A stretch of DNA of 5,474 nt, from contig JALNXV010000253.1 in assembly GCA_023230175.1 (NCBI GenBank), positions 1 through 5,474 of the forward strand. Reading direction: 5' to 3'. The stretch comes from Candidatus Cloacimonadota bacterium. Lineage in GTDB: Bacteria > Cloacimonadota > Cloacimonadia > Cloacimonadales > WRIO01. Within the stretch, counting starts at the first letter, position 1. Every line of letters begins with the position of its first letter. The translations under genes were made by a program, and so were the position numbers. Below the pieces are notes generated by a model. That model had not been told where the DNA came from. It saw only the letters and a program-made list of their open reading frames with translations, and searched no databases. This document shows positions 1 through 5,474 of the stretch, piece after piece.

Positions 1-155
1 GCATGCATTATGTCTTGAATCAACAAATTAAGGAAATTTTCCCTACTTTTCCCCTAATTTCTCTATATCATAATTCAACCACTTCAGAATTCCAATATCT
101 AGCCAGATTGAAACTGAGTCTATTTAATTATGCCAAACCACAATGCTTCGCCTGA
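1..155 (+). CDS. Possible 3' end of a convergent gene (weak)
   Basis: A plus-strand frame is open from the left edge (codons in register with position 3) to a TGA at 153-155, about 50 codons. It contains an ATG at 3-5, but the frame could extend left of the window. The translation includes EFQYLARLKLSLFNYA near the end and resembles no family I can name. In sequence this AT-rich an open frame of this length in one of six frames is not rare, so it may be chance. If real, it converges on capG with only 16 bases between the two stops. Confidence 0.22.
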   Translation, partial: MHYVLNQQIKEIFPTFPLISLYHNSTTSEFQYLARLKLSLFNYAKPQCFA

Positions 156-166
156 CGCAGCAGAAG
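146..166. other. Imperfect hairpin just past the capG stop
   Basis: Symmetric inverted repeat: CTTC (146-149) with GAAG (163-166) and CTG (152-154) with CAG (158-160), separated by a two-by-two mismatch, with an ACG loop. It starts six bases beyond the capG stop. It could help end transcription or stabilise the mRNA 3' end, but on the minus strand no U-tract follows, so it is not a standard intrinsic terminator. The rest of 1-171 is AT-rich and shows no RNA gene, promoter or repeat that I can support. Confidence 0.25.
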
Positions 167-171
167 ATGCA

Positions 172-1320
172 CTATTTCTGAGGTTTTCTCCAGACCATTT
201 TGTTTACAATTCCAGTATAGGACTGGATTATCTTAACAACCTTGGTGGAGACATTCTCCTCAGTGTAATACGGAACAGGGATTCCATAGTCGCCGGCACT
301 GTTCATTGCAACAGCTGTATCAACGGCTTGAAGGACCTGCTCTGTCGTTATTCCGGCAATGATGAAGTTTCCTTTGTCCAGCGCCTCAGGACGCTCTGTG
401 GAGGTTCTGATGCACACTGCAGGGAACGGATGACCTACAGAAAGGAAGAACGATGACTCTTCAGGAAGAGTTCCTGAATCAGAGACCACTGCGAAAGCGT
501 TCATCTGAAGGCAGTTGTAATCATGGAACCCAAGCGGCTTGTGGGCGATGACCCTCTTGTCGAACTTGAAGCCTCTCTTCTCGATGTACTTGGCCGACCG
601 CGGATGGCATGAATACAGGATAGGCATATCGTACTTTTCAGCCATTGCATTGACTGCGTTCATAAGTGAGAAGAAGTTCTCTTCAGTGTCGATGTTCTCC
701 TCGCGGTGGGCCGAAAGAAGGATGTACTTGCCCTTCTCCAGACCAAGGCGCTTGTGGATATCCGAAGCCTCGATCTTGGCAAGGTTTGCATGAAGGACCT
801 CCGCCATAGGAGAGCCTGTGACGAAAGTTCTTTCCTTTGCAGTGCCTTCGGCATTCAGGTAACGCCTTGCATGCTCGCTGTAGCACATGTTCACATCGGA
901 GATATGATCCACGATTCGGCGGTTCGTCTCCTCAGGAAGGCATTCATCGAAGCAGCGGTTGCCGGCTTCCATGTGGAAGATTGGAATGTGAAGCCTCTTG
1001 GCGCTGATTGCAGAAAGGCATGAATTGGTGTCGCCGAGAATCAGAAGCGCATCAGGTTTAACTTCAACCATCAACTCATACGACTTGGCGATTATGTTGC
1101 CGATAGTCTCTCCGAGATCCTTGCCTACTGCATCAAGGTAGTAGTCAGGAGCACGGAGCCCAAGGTCATCAAAGAACACTTGATTGAGTTCATAGTCATA
1201 GTTCTGGCCGGTATGGACCAGAATCTGTTCGAAGTACTTGTCGCACTTCTTGATCACTGCAGCAAGGCGGATGATCTCCGGCCTTGTGCCGATTATTGTC
1301 ATTAGCTTGATTCTGCTCAT
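172..1320 (-). CDS. capG: UDP-N-acetylglucosamine 2-epimerase family, CapG/WbjD type (UDP-L-FucNAc synthesis)
   Basis: Non-hydrolysing UDP-sugar 2-epimerase of the WecB/CapG family, cytoplasmic, 382 residues, which is full family length. Visible motifs in order: GTRPE (11-15) near the N-terminus, GDTNS (96-100), HMEAGNR (116-122), PEETNR (129-134), SAHREEN (203-209), SDSGTLPEES (280-289) and RTSTERPEA (305-313). From memory of the E. coli WecB active site, D97, E118, E131 and H205 are the likely catalytic acids and histidine. Because it follows capF in the same operon, the likely reaction is the last step to UDP-N-acetyl-L-fucosamine, epimerising UDP-2-acetamido-2,6-dideoxy-L-talose at C2. 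A WecB-like UDP-ManNAc role is the alternative. The start ATG overlaps the stop of the upstream FRG gene by four bases (ATGA) and has a strong Shine-Dalgarno nine bases upstream. No frameshift or missing motif is seen. Base composition is much richer in GC than the FRG gene before it. Confidence 0.93.
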   Translation of the reverse strand: MSRIKLMTIIGTRPEIIRLAAVIKKCDKYFEQILVHTGQNYDYELNQVFFDDLGLRAPDYYLDAVGKDLGETIGNIIAKSYELMVEVKPDALLILGDTNSCLSAISAKRLHIPIFHMEAGNRCFDECLPEETNRRIVDHISDVNMCYSEHARRYLNAEGTAKERTFVTGSPMAEVLHANLAKIEASDIHKRLGLEKGKYILLSAHREENIDTEENFFSLMNAVNAMAEKYDMPILYSCHPRSAKYIEKRGFKFDKRVIAHKPLGFHDYNCLQMNAFAVVSDSGTLPEESSFFLSVGHPFPAVCIRTSTERPEALDKGNFIIAGITTEQVLQAVDTAVAMNSAGDYGIPVPYYTEENVSTKVVKIIQSYTGIVNKMVWRKPQK

Positions 1321-2606
1321 TTTAACAGTTCACCTTTTTCATACTCAATAGTTTTTTCAAGATCAAAATAAACTTGGCTTTTTGTTATTCCTAGCACATC
1401 AAGAGCTTTCAGGCAATCATCGACAATGGGTTTTGGAACAAAGTAAAAATAGCGCTTTCTATTATACATGAACATTCTGGAAAATGTTCTTGGAGGTTCA
1501 TTTATATTCTGAGAATTCAAGCCACAAAGAATAAAAAGGCCTTTTTGCTGTTTAATTCGAACATTATTCTCCTCTGGGTTGACAACGATGCATTGATTCA
1601 GTTTTTCCAAAGAAACATTATCCCAATAAGATTCAATCCCCATGTCTTTCTTACATTGGTGCGCTTGTTCTTCTAGGAATGAATTGATTACACAATAATT
1701 GCAACACTTTTTCTCTTCGTTATATTGGCTCTCCATTATTTCTTTGTCTTTTGTTCTCTTGCAACTATACAAAGCTGGCAAACGATTATTCATAGACAAA
1801 GATGAAAGTTCAACAACTGTATCGCTAATCAAGGAGTACTTTTCATTTTCTTGTTTCGAAAAAATTGTTGCAATAATCCCTGATGATTTTTCTTTCTCAT
1901 TATTACAAGCAAAATATAATGCCATCAACGGATTAGAAACAATGTCCAACAGCCGCGAAGGTTGATTGAAATGTTTCAGTTTAATCAGTCGCTCGATTGT
2001 CGTTTTACAGTCAGAAAACTCATCAACATGCCTACTCATCACTCTTGAATTAAGCAAAACTTCATTATCAACCCATTTTGTTTCACGAAACAATGAGGGT
2101 AACCATGATTCATAAAATGAAGATTGACCACGATAATAAGTATTCTTCTTAAAAACCTTTGCATTTTCAAGCACCGCTTGCAAATAGTCTACTAGGGAAA
2201 GACAAACATGCATTTCGCAATGATTATCAAGCCAAGCCAAGACTTCCATCTCTCTTTTTGTTGCTCCAGCAACAATCAAAACAGACAATCGGTATTCTCT
2301 TCTACCAATCACCAATTGTTCTTTTCTTATTGTTCTATTCAAACAATCGCTCTTCTCTGAAATGATAAGATCCTGTCGATGTTTAACATCAAAAGGGCAG
2401 TCATTCCGGCTTATGAACTCTTTTATTTGCGGAAATAAGTTATCTTTTACCGTAATCTTGTTTTCCCGTTTATATGAAGGCTTTGAATAGAGATGATAGT
2501 TGCTTCCTTCTATCCAAACATCAGAGTCTGTTTTTGTCTGTGCTTTCCTAAGATAGAAAACAAAGTATCCATTTCGTAGAAGTTGTATCTCAATCAAGGA
2601 CATCAT
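1317..2606 (-). CDS. FRG-domain protein inserted between capF and capG
   Basis: 429-residue protein with an FRG domain (Pfam FRG family) in its central and C-terminal part. Visible hallmarks: YYRGQ (157-161), the motif that names the family; SLFRE (171-175); the conserved core KHFNQPSRLLD (211-221) followed by NPLMALYFAC (225-234), matching the family's 'QHyGlPTRLLDwT..PL.ALyFA' pattern; KQQKGLFILCG (352-362); and LGITKSQVYFDLE (405-417) near the end. Residues 1-130 match nothing I recognise. A Cys/His cluster (C301, C302, C305, H316, C318) sits in the FRG region. No signal peptide or membrane segment is seen, so it is probably cytoplasmic. The biochemical activity of FRG domains is not something I can state; they often occur in accessory and phage-related loci. 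The gene abuts the capF stop and overlaps the capG start, so it is co-transcribed with sugar genes to which it has no obvious link. It is distinctly AT-rich, which suggests acquisition by transfer. Family call is firm; function is unknown. Confidence 0.88.
   Translation of the reverse strand: MMSLIEIQLLRNGYFVFYLRKAQTKTDSDVWIEGSNYHLYSKPSYKRENKITVKDNLFPQIKEFISRNDCPFDVKHRQDLIISEKSDCLNRTIRKEQLVIGRREYRLSVLIVAGATKREMEVLAWLDNHCEMHVCLSLVDYLQAVLENAKVFKKNTYYRGQSSFYESWLPSLFRETKWVDNEVLLNSRVMSRHVDEFSDCKTTIERLIKLKHFNQPSRLLDIVSNPLMALYFACNNEKEKSSGIIATIFSKQENEKYSLISDTVVELSSLSMNNRLPALYSCKRTKDKEIMESQYNEEKKCCNYCVINSFLEEQAHQCKKDMGIESYWDNVSLEKLNQCIVVNPEENNVRIKQQKGLFILCGLNSQNINEPPRTFSRMFMYNRKRYFYFVPKPIVDDCLKALDVLGITKSQVYFDLEKTIEYEKGELLK
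1330..1337 (-). promoter_or_regulatory. Ribosome binding site for capG inside the FRG gene
   Basis: AAAGGTGA lies nine bases before the capG ATG (1320). It is made of coding sequence for the end of the FRG protein (…EKGELLK), so capG translation depends on sequence supplied by the inserted gene and is probably coupled to it through the ATGA overlap. It confirms the capG start. Confidence 0.75.
1331..1338. repeat. 8-bp direct repeat, left copy (CACCTTTT)
   Basis: CACCTTTT here is identical to 2610-2617. This copy lies in the last codons of the FRG gene and coincides with the capG ribosome binding site. The two copies are 1279 bases apart and bracket nearly the whole FRG gene. The match may simply reflect two similar Shine-Dalgarno sequences, or it may mark insertion or excision by short homology. 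Confidence 0.5.
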
Positions 2607-3806
2607 TCACACCTTTTCCCCGAATGTGTCTGGCTTCTGCGGATCGAACACTTCGTTCGCCCACATCACAGTCACCAAGTTCTCAGTCTCTGACAGGTTG
2701 ATGATGTTGTGCGTGTACCCAGGAAGCATATGCACTGCCTGCATCTTCTCGCCTGAAACCTCAAAACGCAAGACCTCGTCAGTGCCGATTCTGCGTTCCT
2801 CGATCAGTCCATGTCCTGATACAACAATGAAAAATTCCCACTTGCTGTTATGCCAGTGCTGCCCTTTCGTGATTCCAGGCTTGGAGACATTGACCGAAAA
2901 CTGCCCATGATCAAGAGTCTTCATGATCTCCGTGAAGCTGCCACGGTCATCGCAGTTCATCTTCAGGTCAAACGCCACAGCCCTTTCAGGCAGGTACGAC
3001 AGATAGGTAGAATAAAGCTTCTTCTCGAATGAGCCAGGCATCAGCGACGGCATGAGCAAGGTTGACGGCTGCTTCTTGAATGTCTCTAGCAGCTCGACGA
3101 TTCTGCCAAGCGTTGCCTTGTGTGAAACTGGCACGTAGCAGTATCTCCCATCCCGGGAGGGCATCGGATCGAGTCCTGAATAATCGCAGCGATGAGCCTT
3201 GCCGCAGAGCGCAGCAAGCAGCTCTTCCAGCAGGTCGTCTATGTACAGGAGTTCCAGTTCGACCGAGGGATCATTGACCTGAATCGGAAGATCATTGGCT
3301 ATGTTATTGCAGAAGGTCGCAACGGCGCTGTTGTAGTTAGGCCTGCACCACTTCCCGAAGAGATTGGGGAATCTGTAGACCAATACTGGAGCTCCGGTTT
3401 CCTTTGAATACTGAAAGAAAAGTTCTTCCCCTGCCAGCTTCGACTTGCCGTAATCCGACTGGGCGTACCTTCCGATGAGCGTAGCCTGAATCGATGATGA
3501 GAGCATAACCGGGCACTTGTTTGAATGCCTTTTCAGAGTATCCAGCAGCGTAGATGCAAAGCCGAAGTTGCCAGCCATGAACTCAGCGTTGTCCTTGGGC
3601 CTGTTCACCCCTGCGAGGTTGAAGACGAAGTCACAGTCAGAACAGTATGAATCAAGCAATGATGGCGAGGTATCGATGTCATATTCCAGTACTTCACATC
3701 CAGCAAGAGAAGGATATCGCCTGCTTCGGCCATCAGAGATGGTTTTGAGATTCTCCACAAGATTGCGGCCTACGAAGCCTTTTGCACCTGTAATTAGTAT
3801 TTTCAT
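2607..3806 (-). CDS. capF: CapF: bifunctional UDP-sugar epimerase/reductase with C-terminal cupin
   Basis: 399 residues; the S. aureus CapF I recall is about 370. The N-terminal two thirds is an extended short-chain dehydrogenase/reductase: NAD(P)-binding GAKGFVG (7-13), a serine cluster SSS (103-105), and the YxxxK pair Y119/K123. RFPNLFGKW (145-153) is typical of this subfamily. The C-terminal part (about 280-399) is a cupin with HWH (317-319), E324 and PGYTHN (362-367), giving likely metal ligands. In the characterised family the cupin domain performs C3 epimerisation and the SDR domain NADPH reduction at C4, converting the CapE product toward the L-talose intermediate used by CapG. The product ends in EVFDPQKPDTF-like sequence, normal for the family, so the protein appears complete. 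The start overlaps the ATPase stop (ATGA) and is preceded by AAGGA nine bases upstream. It is GC-richer than both neighbours that flank it, as capG is. Confidence 0.93.
   Translation of the reverse strand: MKILITGAKGFVGRNLVENLKTISDGRSRRYPSLAGCEVLEYDIDTSPSLLDSYCSDCDFVFNLAGVNRPKDNAEFMAGNFGFASTLLDTLKRHSNKCPVMLSSSIQATLIGRYAQSDYGKSKLAGEELFFQYSKETGAPVLVYRFPNLFGKWCRPNYNSAVATFCNNIANDLPIQVNDPSVELELLYIDDLLEELLAALCGKAHRCDYSGLDPMPSRDGRYCYVPVSHKATLGRIVELLETFKKQPSTLLMPSLMPGSFEKKLYSTYLSYLPERAVAFDLKMNCDDRGSFTEIMKTLDHGQFSVNVSKPGITKGQHWHNSKWEFFIVVSGHGLIEERRIGTDEVLRFEVSGEKMQAVHMLPGYTHNIINLSETENLVTVMWANEVFDPQKPDTFGEKV
2610..2617 (-). promoter_or_regulatory. Ribosome binding site for the FRG gene inside capF
   Basis: AAAAGGTG is formed by the last codons of capF (…EKV). 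It lies only three bases before the ATG at 2606 but six before the second ATG at 2603. The two Met codons are adjacent, so the second may be the one mainly used; the product would differ by one residue. Confidence 0.65.
2610..2617. repeat. 8-bp direct repeat, right copy (CACCTTTT)
   Basis: Partner of 1331-1338. This copy lies in the last codons of capF, just before its TGA, and coincides with the FRG ribosome binding site. Collapse of the pair would remove the FRG gene and leave capF ending in EKV-Asn-Cys-stop, one base before the capG ATG. Confidence 0.5.
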
Positions 3807-5474
3807 TCTGCTCTTTCCTTATTCTTTAATCTAATAATTGTATCTCTTATTTTTTGGACATTTTTTTCAATCAAATCGGAAAAACAAGAAGGTATCATAT
3901 GGTATTTTCGGTAATCCAAAACAAATGAGTAATCATTCTCAATATGGAAAGATTCATCTACAAGTTTGGACAAATCTTCATTACTTAACACAAAAGCCAT
4001 CCTGCTTTTCAGCTCCGTATCCTCTTTGATTAGCAAACACATTACTCTGTAAACCTGCAACCTTAGATAAGTATTTGAAAGAGATTTAAAGGTATCAATT
4101 AGTTTTTCCAGAGAGTTAAACTCATTTAGATAATCAGAATATAAAAAACTATCAGCTAATAAATCCGAAATATAGTCTACACCAAGTTTCGCTTCATCTG
4201 GCATTAAATCAACACTTTGATTGTCACCTGTTTTTTTACAAGGACGGTTCAAACCATGGAGACAGGAAGAAAGAATATTGTAGGCAAATCCGAACTTATT
4301 GTTTTGATCAAAGTCCTCAGTATGTTCTAGATATTTTCTAGCAGCCGATAATCGGCAAATCTTGGGAATGGAAGAATCCCGAGCAATACTTTTTAAAAAC
4401 TTTACAGTTGAAATCAAATCATTCTGCTTAATTTCTTTCTCTTGAACAATGTGACTATCATTTTCAAGATAGGTAGCAAACACTCTATCCCCACTTAACT
4501 TTTTGACTATGATTGAATCAATCAAAGGCTCATAATCATGGGTAAGCAACAAAACAGTTTTTCCCCATAAACTCTTAAAACTTTCTTTTCCTTGTGGCGG
4601 CTTTTCAAACAAGCGGTGCATTATTGCATATTTCTTATTTGCATCAAACGATGAAACTGGGTCATCCAAAATAATCAAATCAGCCTTTTCTGAACAAGCA
4701 TAATACATAAAAAGAACAACTCCAAACGCATTTCTTTCACCCCAACTTAAATGAGTTTTTATCCCAGTTACAGGTATATCTGTACTATTTTCATTTACAT
4801 AATAAAGTGACGCAACGGCATTCTCATTCTGTTCCGCTTTGATTTTTACTTGATAAGGGAATCCTGCTATAGACAAAAAGGCATTCATATCAACTTCCGA
4901 ATCTCGTATTGCACTTAGCAATACACTTTTTAATTTTCCCATCTCTGCTTTCAATAAAGAAGACTTAGTAATTAACTTGCTAATTTCATTATTCAAACTA
5001 GAAAACAAATCTAACGATTTTGGACTTCGGAAATAAGTTAATCGTACGGATTCAACAGATAAACTCCTTATTTCATCTGGAATCTTGTCAATTTCTTTTA
5101 TAGTAAAATTTGAAGAATCAAAGGAAATAATCATTTCAAATTGTTGATACAAATAGTCTATATCAGAATAGAAGTCAAAAATTATTTTTTCAACGCTCTC
5201 TTGGGAAAGAGTGTCATCTCTTATGCATTGCTGCAGTTCATCAAATTTTTCTTTTAAAACGAAATCTTTGCATGAGTCAAACAATTCACTTACCAGAGAC
5301 AAATTAGCAGCATCTGCTTTCTTATATAACTCTGAAAAGTCCTTTTTCTCTTCTTCATAGTCGTTTGGCAACTGATTTGCACAGAATGGACAGAGCTTTT
5401 GTTGATCATACTGAGCAGCTATTCCTTTGTTTTTCCAGTCAATCCAGCCCACTCTACTCTCTTCCATCTGAAAA
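3803..5474 (-). CDS. AAA_13 / PrrC-RloC-like ATPase, 3' portion (5' end outside window)
   Basis: The frame stays open through the right edge (codons for Phe and Gln precede the Met at 5467), so this is the C-terminal part of a longer protein and that Met is internal. Numbering from it: CPFC (26-29), as in AAA_13 proteins where it follows the N-terminal ATPase half; a long helical, charged stretch (about 35-190); an ABC-type signature HLSWGERNAF (239-248); Walker B LIILDDPVSSFD (264-275); and H-loop LLLTHD (306-311). The Walker A loop is missing and must lie upstream, probably a few hundred residues away. After the ATPase comes a helical tail (about 320-554) with R377, E381, H382 and SSCLHG (400-405). 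PrrC and RloC carry their tRNA anticodon nuclease there, so a nuclease tail is possible but not shown. The gene is AT-rich, overlaps capF by four bases, and carries the capF ribosome binding site in its last codons. A generic SMC/RecF-like repair ATPase is the alternative. Confidence 0.85.
   Translation of the reverse strand, partial: FQMEESRVGWIDWKNKGIAAQYDQQKLCPFCANQLPNDYEEEKKDFSELYKKADAANLSLVSELFDSCKDFVLKEKFDELQQCIRDDTLSQESVEKIIFDFYSDIDYLYQQFEMIISFDSSNFTIKEIDKIPDEIRSLSVESVRLTYFRSPKSLDLFSSLNNEISKLITKSSLLKAEMGKLKSVLLSAIRDSEVDMNAFLSIAGFPYQVKIKAEQNENAVASLYYVNENSTDIPVTGIKTHLSWGERNAFGVVLFMYYACSEKADLIILDDPVSSFDANKKYAIMHRLFEKPPQGKESFKSLWGKTVLLLTHDYEPLIDSIIVKKLSGDRVFATYLENDSHIVQEKEIKQNDLISTVKFLKSIARDSSIPKICRLSAARKYLEHTEDFDQNNKFGFAYNILSSCLHGLNRPCKKTGDNQSVDLMPDEAKLGVDYISDLLADSFLYSDYLNEFNSLEKLIDTFKSLSNTYLRLQVYRVMCLLIKEDTELKSRMAFVLSNEDLSKLVDESFHIENDYSFVLDYRKYHMIPSCFSDLIEKNVQKIRDTIIRLKNKERAE
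3811..3820 (-). promoter_or_regulatory. Ribosome binding site for capF inside the ATPase gene
   Basis: AAGGAAAGAG, with AAGGA nine bases before the capF ATG (3806), lies within the final codons of the ATPase gene (…NKERAE). It supports the capF start and implies that ATPase and capF are translated from one mRNA with coupling at the ATGA overlap. Confidence 0.7.

Noticed and set aside
43..123. Short minus-strand frame after capG (about 26 codons, containing SIWLDIGILKW)
   Set aside because: Vaguely recalls the end of bacterial sugar transferases, but it is too short, has no start codon and is bounded by stops. It may be a remnant but cannot be supported.
146..166. Intrinsic terminator for the operon
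   Set aside because: The stem is short with mismatches and no U-tract follows on the minus strand. Reported only as a hairpin.
130..1023. Plus-strand open frames at 130-456, 539-793 and 706-1023, and minus-strand frames at 660-854 and 683-886
   Set aside because: All lie inside capG, which has full family motifs; these are shadow frames with no recognisable protein features.
1699..2365. Plus-strand open frames at 1699-1965 and 2159-2365
   Set aside because: They are antisense to the FRG gene, whose conserved motifs establish the coding strand.
2626..4029. Plus-strand open frames at 2626-2910, 2850-3032, 3080-3277, 3192-3407, 3517-3834 and 3838-4029
   Set aside because: Antisense to capF or the ATPase; no ribosome binding site pattern or family resemblance.
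3861..4237. Seven-A coding tracts in the ATPase gene (3861-3867 and 4231-4237) as phase-variation switches
   Set aside because: Runs of seven are expected in AT-rich coding sequence and the frame is intact; nothing else suggests slippage control.
5465..5467. ATG at 5467 as the start of the ATPase
   Set aside because: The frame continues open to the window edge, no Walker A is present downstream, and the CPFC motif that normally follows the N-terminal ATPase half comes at residue 26. The Met is internal.
1..5474. CRISPR array, tRNA/rRNA, insertion-sequence ends or attachment sites
   Set aside because: No regularly spaced repeats, no cloverleaf-like sequence, no terminal inverted repeats or transposase motifs were seen.

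Overview
The window holds one strand of a surface-polysaccharide operon, read on the minus strand from about 5474 down to 172. It contains two recognisable sugar-nucleotide genes, capF (2607-3806) and capG (172-1320). These encode the last two steps from UDP-GlcNAc to UDP-N-acetyl-L-fucosamine, a precursor for capsule or O-antigen. The usual first gene, capE, is not in the window and would be expected beyond the right edge.

The unusual part is what lies between them. The gene order in the direction of transcription is: AAA ATPase of the PrrC/RloC-like (AAA_13) type, 3' part only (3803-5474); capF; FRG-domain protein (1317-2606); capG. Neither the ATPase nor the FRG protein is expected to make sugars. 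Both families are common in accessory and defence contexts. Both genes are visibly AT-rich: sampled 60-base lines run about 23-37% GC, against about 50-60% in capF and capG. This gives an alternating base-composition mosaic. All junctions are seamless: ATGA overlaps at ATPase/capF and FRG/capG, and direct abutment (TGA-ATG) at capF/FRG. Each downstream gene's Shine-Dalgarno sequence lies inside the 3' end of the gene before it. An 8-base direct repeat brackets the FRG gene, and collapsing it in silico would restore a plausible capF-capG junction.

The first 171 bases lie beyond capG. They are AT-rich, with an imperfect hairpin next to the capG stop and a weakly supported open frame on the plus strand that may be the 3' end of a convergent gene.

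The organism cannot be named. The genes use clear Shine-Dalgarno sequences and the background GC is near 50% in the biosynthetic genes. A host-associated or environmental bacterium with a variable capsule/O-antigen locus fits. The working interpretation is a capsule locus into which two defence-like genes were inserted without breaking the operon. They could be two independent insertions or the two parts of one system with capF between them.
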